Source of the DNA: an uncultured Bermanella sp.
GTDB taxonomy: Bacteria > Pseudomonadota > Gammaproteobacteria > Pseudomonadales > Oceanobacteraceae
DNA: 32,855 bases
Direction: 5' to 3'
Assembly (NCBI GenBank): GCA_913058575.1
Contig: CAJXRF010000061.1
Span: 1-32,855, forward strand
Positions 1 through 6,566 of the stretch are shown piece by piece. The number at the start of each line of letters is the position of its first letter. Position 1 is the first letter of the stretch. A program made the translations under genes and the position numbers. Below the pieces are notes generated by a model, which saw nothing but the letters and a program-made list of their open reading frames with translations, had not been told where the DNA came from and did no database searches.

Positions 1-183
1 GTCATTGATGGATATTTTATCCCATCAAGGTGTACAAAATCATTAGGCCACATCAATCACCGCCCTCAAAGAACTAATTTCAGTTCCCCTTAACTTTCCA
101 TTTTGTTGTTAATGTCCATTAAAAACCCCGAGAATACTTGTGTGAAGGGAGCAATATTTTAAAATATGCTTGTTCTGAAGTTT

Positions 184-229
184 GGGTGGATTTTGTATTT
201 TCCCGTGAGAAAATTACAAAACCTCACCC
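184..229. repeat. Imperfect long hairpin downstream of the PfpI-like gene
   Basis: A left arm starting GGGTG (184) and a right arm ending CACCC (229) pair over about 19 bp with small bulges around a loop near CCGTGA. It lies about 20 bases beyond the stop codon of the minus-strand gene that ends at 249. No T-run follows on either strand, so it is a weak candidate for an intrinsic terminator and may instead stabilise an mRNA 3' end. The rest of 1-248 shows no gene that I can support. Confidence 0.4.
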
Positions 230-248
230 AGCCCCTTTAAGTTTTTAC

Positions 249-1091
249 TTAATGCTGTGCAATTAGCTCCATCATTTTATGGGCGGTCTCTTGTCCTGAG
301 TTTTGATTTTGTCCGGTAACAAAACGCTGCTCACTATCTATGGTGACATGGGTGGCTAAGAAATCACGGAATTTTGTATTGGATTCAAATATGGCTCCCG
401 CTTTTTTTAGCTCGGTTTCAGGGTGATATGGGGTATAGGTGATATGCAATTCTTTTATTTGTTTGTCGGTAACACCAGACATACGTCTGCCTTTAATGAG
501 CAGATCGCCATTTTTATCTTTTGCTTGAATAAACCCTAAGGCACCGTGGCACACTGATCCAAAAATTGGGTTTTTGGCATAGTAGGCTTCGCTAACTTTT
601 TGTCCTAATACGATTGATGCGCCAAGGTCATAAGCAGCCCCCCAACCACCGGCCATAAAGATGGCGTCGTATTGAGTGAAATCCACATTATCTATGAGCA
701 GCGAATTTTTCACTTTGGCTTTAAATTGCTCGTCTTGCAGATAACGATCATCTTGCGGTGTTTTTACCATATATAAGAAAGACATGGGGTCTACGGGAAT
801 TTTCCCACCTTTAATACTGGCCACATCCACGCTCATGCCGGCATCTAAAAACCGGTAGTAAGGCACGGTCATTTCAGAAGCAAATACGCCGGTTTTTTTA
901 CCTGTGGTTTGGCCCACTTCATTTAATACAGAGTGGCTGGTGGTGATAATCAGGGCTTTCTTACCGGGCAGTTGAATGTTTTCTGCGACGTAATCAGGAT
1001 GCAAGCCTGCCTTGTGTAAGATAAATGGCATAGCGATTAATATGCAGCCAATGCTAATGGCGATGATGGATAGGGTAATGATGACTTTCAT
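249..1091 (-). CDS. DJ-1/PfpI family protein (class I glutamine amidotransferase-like), membrane-anchored or exported
   Basis: A 280-residue protein of the DJ-1/PfpI superfamily, closest in layout to the Hsp31-like branch. Visible are the strand-turn 'IFMAGGWGAAYDLG' (about 144-157), the nucleophile elbow 'GSVCHGALGF' with Cys181-His182, and Glu73 in 'ASEMTVPYY', which sits where the family has its acidic partner. Members act as glyoxalases, deglycase-like enzymes, chaperones or amidases, so the substrate cannot be told from sequence. Residues 1-22 are strongly hydrophobic after a single Lys, which suggests a signal anchor or export and is unusual for this mostly cytoplasmic family. An AAGGT ribosome binding site sits 6 nt before the ATG. 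The gene is divergent from a LysR regulator, which probably controls it. Confidence 0.85.
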   Translation of the reverse strand: MKVIITLSIIAISIGCILIAMPFILHKAGLHPDYVAENIQLPGKKALIITTSHSVLNEVGQTTGKKTGVFASEMTVPYYRFLDAGMSVDVASIKGGKIPVDPMSFLYMVKTPQDDRYLQDEQFKAKVKNSLLIDNVDFTQYDAIFMAGGWGAAYDLGASIVLGQKVSEAYYAKNPIFGSVCHGALGFIQAKDKNGDLLIKGRRMSGVTDKQIKELHITYTPYHPETELKKAGAIFESNTKFRDFLATHVTIDSEQRFVTGQNQNSGQETAHKMMELIAQH

Positions 1092-1181
1092 AAAGTACCT
1101 TGAATATAAAGTGTGGATGAAGGTTATGGAGTATTAAACAGGAGCATAAACGTCGTAGGTATGTACGTAAATTATCGACAA

Positions 1182-1207
1182 ATGCGTAATATATGTGCAA
1201 ATATGCG
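1182..1207. promoter_or_regulatory. Candidate LysR-type operator
   Basis: ATGCG, ATGTG and ATGCG recur at 1182, 1193 and 1203, roughly one helical turn apart. The first part forms the dyad TGC-N11-GCA (1183-1199), which fits the spacing of LysR-type boxes. It lies just before or across the start of the LysR gene, in the divergent gap with the PfpI-like gene, as expected for autoregulation. This is inference from pattern only. Confidence 0.3.
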
Positions 1208-1210
1208 CAG

Positions 1211-2086
1211 ATGGATTGGAGTCATTTAGAGTATTTTCTTGCAGTTGCTCGTGCAGGATCGTTAAGCGCGGCCGCTAAGCGGTTGAATGTTAGGCATTCA
1301 ACTGTGGCTAGACGTTTAGATAAACTAGAGCAAGAGCTGCAAATTCGATTGTTTGATCGTCTTAGCAGGGGCTATCGCTTAACTGAGCATGGCTTGGCGT
1401 TACAGCAGCAAGCCATGAAAGTCGAGGGCCAGTTTAACCAGATCAACCGCTTGTTTAGTGGTCGCGAAGGGGAGCTAAGTGGCAGCCTTAAAATAACAAA
1501 ACCCAGTGGTGGTGTGCTGAATATGGCCAGTATGCTGACGCAGTTTCACCGCTTGCACCCCAATATAGATATACACCTTACCGCTAGTTCTGCACTAAGT
1601 GATTTAACCAGCATGGAAGCCGATGTGGCTTTACGGTTTACCGAGCATCCTCCACAAAATATGATTGCCCGAAAACTAGGGGCCATACCGTTTTACTTAT
1701 ACGCCAGCCAAGATTACTTGAATCATGTGGGTAGCCAGGATCCAAGCCAATGGGAATGGTTAATATGGCAGGAGCCGGGAAACGATTTAGATGTAGAAGA
1801 GACCCTTAAAGAAAAATACCCCAACGTAAAAATCATATTACGTTCAAATAGTAATAATGAAATTTATCAGGCTGTGTGTGCGGGTATGGGTGTGAGTCTG
1901 TTAACACCACTACGATTACCCAAAGAGCATAAATTAGTAAGGTTGTTACCCGCGCAATATCAAGTGCGTATTAACTTATGGCTATTAAGCCACCCCGATT
2001 TACGTAATCGTGCACGGGTAAATGTGTTTAAAGATTTCATAATTGAGCAAATACAGTGTTTATTTGAAACCAATAACCTTCAGTAG
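1211..2086 (+). CDS. LysR family transcriptional regulator
   Basis: A 291-residue LysR-type regulator. The N-terminal winged helix-turn-helix is clear ('FLAVARAGSLSAAAKRL', then 'STVARRLDKLEQEL' and 'RLFDR'). It is followed by a linker helix and a periplasmic-binding-protein-like effector domain from about residue 85 to the end. I chose ATG 1211 because MDWSHLEYFL matches the usual start of this subgroup; an in-frame ATG at 1193 would add six residues, and neither has a clear ribosome binding site. The gene is divergent from the PfpI-like gene, the classic arrangement for a LysR regulator and its target. The effector is unknown. Confidence 0.88.
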   Translation: MDWSHLEYFLAVARAGSLSAAAKRLNVRHSTVARRLDKLEQELQIRLFDRLSRGYRLTEHGLALQQQAMKVEGQFNQINRLFSGREGELSGSLKITKPSGGVLNMASMLTQFHRLHPNIDIHLTASSALSDLTSMEADVALRFTEHPPQNMIARKLGAIPFYLYASQDYLNHVGSQDPSQWEWLIWQEPGNDLDVEETLKEKYPNVKIILRSNSNNEIYQAVCAGMGVSLLTPLRLPKEHKLVRLLPAQYQVRINLWLLSHPDLRNRARVNVFKDFIIEQIQCLFETNNLQ

Positions 2087-2263
2087 TGGAAGTTAAATAG
2101 TCACTATAATGTGAAAAGTCTTGCTCAAGGTGCAATATACCTTTCACTTTAAGTTCGTAAAAATCGACCTAAACAATTCTGAGACCTATCATTTTATTGA
2201 CCTTTCAATCATAACCAGCTTCAAATACTTATCATGGTCTGAAGGCTTCGATATCTAAATAAA

Positions 2264-2286
2264 CAGAGTCACACAATATGACTCTG
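2264..2286 (-). terminator. Probable intrinsic terminator of the nucleoside-hydrolase-like gene
   Basis: CAGAGTCA (2264-2271) and TGACTCTG (2279-2286) form a perfect 8-bp stem with a 7-nt loop. Read on the minus strand it is followed by GTTTATTTAG, a T-rich tail. It lies 18 bases beyond the stop codon of the minus-strand gene ending at 2305. A much weaker paired region (about 2111-2147) follows the convergent LysR gene. Confidence 0.6.
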
Positions 2287-2304
2287 CCTAACCTCTAGCC
2301 CCAT

Positions 2305-3762
2305 TCACCCATTACAAGATGGCCCAGCCTCCGCTGCATTAACTGAATCCAATAGACGTTGAATCATGGCATTACGAGCGGCGATAGTATTAATGCCCAG
2401 CACCACGTTTAATTTTTCGCCGCTACCGACTGCTGTTAGTGTGGTTTTACCAACGGTGGGGTCAAAACTGATAGGGTCGTATCGGTATTCACTTTCTTCA
2501 AGTCCAGCGTCTAGTTGATCAACATCCACGTAAGATTGAACCGTATCCATCTCCAGTGTATCGGGCTCTAGCAATACCAGCGCCGCCACAATGTCCCATA
2601 AACGAATAACCACATCTAATGCGAAGTCGCCACTTGGGCTGCCGTCAAAGCCAGGGAAATCGCCTCCTTCAAATTCACGAATGGCTGAAAATAGTTTAGA
2701 GGTATAGCAGGCTTCAGGTGTGCCATTTTTGGTAGCCAGTTCACCAATGCTGGCCGACTCCAATTTTGCCAAATCTGTTGAGTTGGTGGGTACTAAATAA
2801 CTTTCAATATTTTTTTCTGCCAGTAAATCAAATGATATTTTGGCACTTAACGGGTCTAACAATATATTAAATTCTTGATCGGTACTGAAGTCACTAAGGA
2901 ACCCAAAACTTGGGTGTGAAAAAATATTGCCGCCTTTATTATGGGCCCGTTCATTTTCTTCGGTAAACGGTTGCTCTCCTTCAAAGCCACCGCCCATCAT
3001 AATAACTTTATCAATGTTGGCTAATTGAGCGTCACTGGCTTTTGATAATACTCGGGCAAAGGTGGTGAGTTTGCCAGTATTTAAGATAACCGCATTTTCT
3101 AATGTATTTAGCTTTTCTAATATAATGTCTTCCGCCATTTCAAATTCAAACGACATACCTTTGTTAGCGGTGTAGTGATAATTATCTTGGCTTGCCCGTG
3201 GAATTAAATGGTCGGTACCATAAAGAGTAGAGCCATTGTCACGCCAAGGTCCGGGAACATATTGTCCATATAAGTTAATGCCCATGACATTGCGGCGCTC
3301 TAAATTCCAGGTGTCATTATTGTTAGAGTTTGGTAATTGATAATCGACTACGCCATTCACCACGGCCGTTTCATTGGTGACCGCTGTATTATCAGCCTTT
3401 ATGCCGTTGGCACCATAGTGAATTTCTTCTGGAGAAAAGTATGCTCCACGAATAACCTGAGTTTCATTGTTGCCTAGCCATTCTAGAATGTTGTAAACCG
3501 TATTGGCACCGTGTGCCACGGTATTAAATGAATCTTCAACCACAGCAAGTTCAACGGTGTAGCGAGGATCTTTTGCCACTAACATTAAAGCCACGGCATC
3601 ATCAAAATTATTAAAGTCACCAATCCAAATAATGGGCTGCGCGGTATCGAGTTTACTTGCCGTAAATACTTCTTCTGTATCGCTGTCACTGCCACAGCCA
3701 GATAATAGCGCCATGGATGTCACGCTGGCACATGCCATTTTACAAAACTTCGAATACAACAT
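2305..3762 (-). CDS. Nucleoside hydrolase-like lipoprotein
   Basis: A 485-residue surface or periplasmic lipoprotein related to inosine/uridine-preferring nucleoside hydrolases, which split ribonucleosides into base and ribose. The signal peptide ends in lipobox LLSGC (Cys23). Family landmarks are 'FDDAVALML' (53-61), 'NTGKLTTFARVL' followed by 'VIMMGGGF', and 'EFNILLDPLSAKI' (from 297). The usual DxDxGxDD calcium motif is altered to 'GDFNNFDD', and the usual catalytic His-Asp near the C-terminus reads Trp-Asp ('RLWDIVAAL'), so activity or substrate may differ. At 485 residues it is well above the family's usual 310-350, with extra sequence around 105-205. I chose ATG 3762 because AAAGGA lies 9 nt upstream and the signal peptide then begins normally. 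It is divergent from a 5'-nucleotidase lipoprotein. Confidence 0.75.
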   Translation of the reverse strand: MLYSKFCKMACASVTSMALLSGCGSDSDTEEVFTASKLDTAQPIIWIGDFNNFDDAVALMLVAKDPRYTVELAVVEDSFNTVAHGANTVYNILEWLGNNETQVIRGAYFSPEEIHYGANGIKADNTAVTNETAVVNGVVDYQLPNSNNNDTWNLERRNVMGINLYGQYVPGPWRDNGSTLYGTDHLIPRASQDNYHYTANKGMSFEFEMAEDIILEKLNTLENAVILNTGKLTTFARVLSKASDAQLANIDKVIMMGGGFEGEQPFTEENERAHNKGGNIFSHPSFGFLSDFSTDQEFNILLDPLSAKISFDLLAEKNIESYLVPTNSTDLAKLESASIGELATKNGTPEACYTSKLFSAIREFEGGDFPGFDGSPSGDFALDVVIRLWDIVAALVLLEPDTLEMDTVQSYVDVDQLDAGLEESEYRYDPISFDPTVGKTTLTAVGSGEKLNVVLGINTIAARNAMIQRLLDSVNAAEAGPSCNG

Positions 3763-4019
3763 TAAAATAAATCCTTTCAAGATTTTTACAAAGATTAAGG
3801 AGCAGAGCAATTGCCGTGCCTAAACTTGACCAGATGGAAAGTTTTAATATAAAGCCTTATTGATGAATAAGATATTGTAATTATTTTTAAGGCATTAAAT
3901 TTAAAAGTTTCTTTCTTGAAAATAGGCTCCCGTGTCACGCAATACACAATTTAATGGCCCAATAAAAATATAGTTGCACTAATATTTAGTTAAAAAGTAC
4001 TGGTTTTATATGAACCATA

Positions 4020-4048
4020 AGTAAACATTTAATTCATAAATGTTTACT
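4020..4048. promoter_or_regulatory. Perfect 12-bp inverted repeat, possible operator
   Basis: AGTAAACATTTA and TAAATGTTTACT are exact reverse complements separated by ATTCA. The AT-rich arms and lack of an adjacent T-run favour a protein-binding dyad over a terminator, although an RNA hairpin is possible. It lies 258 bp upstream of the nucleoside-hydrolase-like start and 381 bp upstream of the 5'-nucleotidase start. Confidence 0.5.
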
Positions 4049-4096
4049 ATCTAGTTGTTTATATTTTTTAACGATGGAGTGAGTGAAATGTAAAGA

Positions 4097-4137
4097 GTGC
4101 CAATAACGGGTTTGTGCCATTAACAAGTGCGAATATC
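4097..4137 (+). repeat. Three short direct repeats of a GTGCCAATAAC-like unit
   Basis: GTGCCAATAAC (4097-4107), GTGCCATTAAC (4114-4124) and GTGCGAATATC (4127-4137) match at 9 or 10 of 11 positions to the first copy. A related CCAGTAAC occurs near 4168 and an inverted form, GTTATTGG, near 4204. Possible binding sites for a regulator; no known consensus is recognised. Confidence 0.35.
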
Positions 4138-4252
4138 TTACGGGGTGCTGTATTACGGTGCTTTTCCAGTAACGATATCTAACTTAATGCTTTTAATAGA
4201 ATGTTATTGGAATTAACAGTTCGACTTCATGTGGCTGTTAAAATTTATTTTG

Positions 4253-4348
4253 TCAGTCTTTTGTGTGAGTTATTTTGTTTAATAATATTAGTTAAGTGTA
4301 TTTTTATAATTCCCTTCTAAATTTCATCAGTCTTTTGTTTGAATTATT
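4253..4348 (+). repeat. 22-bp imperfect direct repeat pair
   Basis: Copies at 4253-4274 and 4327-4348 share 20 of 22 bases, including the core TCAGTCTTTTGT. Their starts are 74 bp apart, about seven helical turns, which would place them on the same face of the helix. They lie just upstream of the candidate promoter of the 5'-nucleotidase gene and may be activator sites. Confidence 0.5.
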
Positions 4349-4373
4349 CCCTTAAAATAATTTTGTAACGAAT

Positions 4374-4402
4374 TTGTCATAGTTCTTGCTCATCTTTAAT
4401 TT
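4374..4402 (+). promoter_or_regulatory. Candidate sigma-70 promoter for the 5'-nucleotidase gene
   Basis: TTGTCA (4374-4379) and TAATTT (4397-4402) are separated by 17 bp and end 26 bases before the start codon. TTGTCAT followed by a degenerate TTGCTCAT faintly resembles a Pho box, but the second half is too weak to call. Confidence 0.4.
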
Positions 4403-4428
4403 AGTTAACCAGTTGGACAAGAAGTTAT

Positions 4429-6465
4429 ATGAGCCTTTTTAATCAGTGTATAAAAAAAGTGACGTTTTACTCGTCGCTTATCATTACCTTAAGCGCTTGC
4501 GGCGCGGATAGTGAGTTAAATAATGATGTGCAGCCTAAAGATATAGAATCAAGTAGTGAGACTAGCCATGTTCAATTGCGAGTCATGGAAACCACAGACC
4601 TGCACGCTAATATCATGAATTATAATTATTATAACAGCAGGGTGGATGATTCTGTTGGGTTGGTAAAAACCGCAAGCCTTATTCAAGCGGCTCGCAACGA
4701 AGTACAAAACAGTGTGCTGGTAGACAATGGCGACTTACTGCAAGGCAGTCCCTTGGGTGATTATGTGGCTAAGGTAAAAGGCTTGGCAGAAAATGAAACG
4801 CACCCTATTTATAAAGCCATGAATTTATTAGATTACGATGTGGCCAATATTGGTAATCATGAATTTAATTTTGGCCTGCCCTTTTTAAATCAAGCCATTG
4901 ATGATGCAAATTTCTCATACATTTCTGCCAATGTCTTTATTGATGATAGCGATAATGATGAAACGAACGACATTCCTTATTTTACACCGTATCTATTAAA
5001 ACAAAAAAATGTAATTGATAACGCCGGTAATGTTCAGCAAATAACCATTGGCTATATTGGATTTGTGCCTCCACAAGTTATGCAGTGGGATAAAGCGAAT
5101 GTAGCGACTCATATAAAAGTAAAAGACATGGTTGATGTGGCTAACCAGTATGTGCCAACAATGAAAGCACAAGGAGCCGATATTATTATCGCCATTCCTC
5201 ATTCTGGTTTAGTAACGGCTGAGCGCGTAGGAGGGGAAGAAAATGCTAGCTATTACCTTTCTCAAGTTGATGGCATTGATGTCATTTTATTTGGTCATGC
5301 ACATCGAAATTTTCCGGGGGATGCTTTTTATGAAGGGTTAGCCGGTGTTGATAACGTAAAAGGCACCATCAATGGCGTGCCCGCAGTTATGCCTGGTTAT
5401 TGGGGGAAATATCTAGGGTATATTGATTTAAGTTTAGAAAAAAATACTCAGGGTGTTTGGTCGGTGGTGGACAGCGAATCGGTTTTAAAGCCAATTTCCC
5501 ACACCCATGCTGACTACTCTGTCACGTCTTTAGTTGAATCTCATGTGGGGATTGAGGAAGCCGTTAAAAGTGATCATCAGCAGGTTAGTGCCTGGGTAAG
5601 TGAACCGTTTGCAAAAATCTCACAACCTATTAATAGCTTTTTTGCGTTAGTTCAAGACGATCCTTCTATTCAGGTGGTAACCGATGCCCAAGCTTGGTAT
5701 GCGCAGAGTATTGTAAAAGGCACAGAACTAGAATCTTTACCAATTCTATCTGTAGGTGCACCTTTTCGTTCGGGGCGTGGCGGAATTGAAGATTATACCG
5801 ATTTAAGCGTTGGTGACGTGGCTTATGGGAATGTTGCTGATTTATATATTTACCCTAATACCATCAAGGTACTTAAACTCAGCGGTACTGAAATAAAAGA
5901 ATGGTTAGAAATGTCAGCGGGGCAGTTTAATCAAATTGTGGTGGGCAGTGATAATGCTGAATTAATTAACAGCGATTTCCCAAGTTATAATTTTGATGTG
6001 ATTGATGGTATCGAATATGAAATTGATATAAGCCAACCACCTCGTTACAGTTCTTTAGGCATTTTGTTAGATGAAGATGTAAGCCGTATTAACAATATTC
6101 AATATCAAGGTAAGGCACTTAATCTTCAACAAGAATTTTTAGTGGTGACGAATAACTATCGAGCATCTGGCGGTGGCCATTTCCCAGGAGTGATCAGCGA
6201 TAAAATAGTAATTGATGCGCCAAATGAGAATCGTCAAACCGTAGCCGATTATTTGATCTACCAAACACAACAAAATCCAGATATGGGCTTTGACCCATCG
6301 GCAGATAATAATTGGTCTTTCACACCGCTAGCAAATACCCAGGTTTTGTTTAAAAGTTCAAACAAAATTTCGGCACAAACTTTTTCGGGGCAAAACCCTG
6401 CATTGGTTTATTCACATATCGATGATGATGGTTTTGGAATTTATCGGTTAAATTTAGATATCTAA
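4429..6465 (+). CDS. 5'-nucleotidase / 2',3'-cyclic phosphodiesterase family lipoprotein (UshA/CpdB-like)
   Basis: A 678-residue lipoprotein with signal peptide and lipobox LSAC (Cys24). It is a metallophosphoesterase of the 5'-nucleotidase family, which removes phosphate from nucleotides outside the cytoplasm. Metal-site motifs appear in order: 'ETTDLHAN' (Asp57, His59), 'VDNGDLLQGSPLGDY' (Asp102), 'IGNHEFN' (Asn143-His144-Glu145), 'IPHSG' (His258) and 'FGHAHRNFPG' (His290, His292). The C-terminal substrate-binding domain of the family covers roughly 390-620, including 'NNYRASGGGHFPG'. The wording of the motifs is closer to CpdB (cyclic nucleotide phosphodiesterase) than UshA, but specificity is not proven. 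It pairs functionally with the divergent nucleoside-hydrolase-like gene: nucleotide to nucleoside to base plus sugar. Confidence 0.88.
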   Translation: MSLFNQCIKKVTFYSSLIITLSACGADSELNNDVQPKDIESSSETSHVQLRVMETTDLHANIMNYNYYNSRVDDSVGLVKTASLIQAARNEVQNSVLVDNGDLLQGSPLGDYVAKVKGLAENETHPIYKAMNLLDYDVANIGNHEFNFGLPFLNQAIDDANFSYISANVFIDDSDNDETNDIPYFTPYLLKQKNVIDNAGNVQQITIGYIGFVPPQVMQWDKANVATHIKVKDMVDVANQYVPTMKAQGADIIIAIPHSGLVTAERVGGEENASYYLSQVDGIDVILFGHAHRNFPGDAFYEGLAGVDNVKGTINGVPAVMPGYWGKYLGYIDLSLEKNTQGVWSVVDSESVLKPISHTHADYSVTSLVESHVGIEEAVKSDHQQVSAWVSEPFAKISQPINSFFALVQDDPSIQVVTDAQAWYAQSIVKGTELESLPILSVGAPFRSGRGGIEDYTDLSVGDVAYGNVADLYIYPNTIKVLKLSGTEIKEWLEMSAGQFNQIVVGSDNAELINSDFPSYNFDVIDGIEYEIDISQPPRYSSLGILLDEDVSRINNIQYQGKALNLQQEFLVVTNNYRASGGGHFPGVISDKIVIDAPNENRQTVADYLIYQTQQNPDMGFDPSADNNWSFTPLANTQVLFKSSNKISAQTFSGQNPALVYSHIDDDGFGIYRLNLDI

Positions 6466-6483
6466 AATCGCCATTGATACCTC

Positions 6484-6522
6484 GCTAATGATATTGCCAG
6501 ATCATTTTTCAATGTCATTAGC
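6484..6522 (+). terminator. Intergenic hairpin between 5'-nucleotidase and OB-fold genes
   Basis: GCTAATGATATTG (6484-6496) and CAATGTCATTAGC (6510-6522) form a 13-bp stem with one G-T pair and a 13-nt loop. The tail AATTTTAT is only mildly T-rich. It may be a leaky terminator that lowers expression of the downstream gene, or an mRNA-stabilising stem. Confidence 0.5.
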
Positions 6523-6566
6523 AATTTTATATTGGAGTAGCTGTAACTTTTTTAAAGGAATTTAAG

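Larger units (their letters stand above)
3763..4428. other. Long AT-rich divergent regulatory region
   Basis: This 666-bp gap separates two divergent lipoprotein genes, and I see no supportable ORF in it. It holds a perfect 12-bp inverted repeat (4020-4048), a cluster of GTGC-CAATAAC-like copies (4097-4137), a 22-bp imperfect direct repeat (4253-4274 and 4327-4348) and a candidate promoter (4374-4402). Such density suggests complex control or an unrecognised small RNA. Confidence 0.6.

Noticed and set aside
4374-4393. Possible Pho box upstream of the 5'-nucleotidase gene
   Set aside because: The first half TTGTCAT is good, but the second half needs an inserted base to resemble CTGTCAT, so PhoB control cannot be claimed from it.
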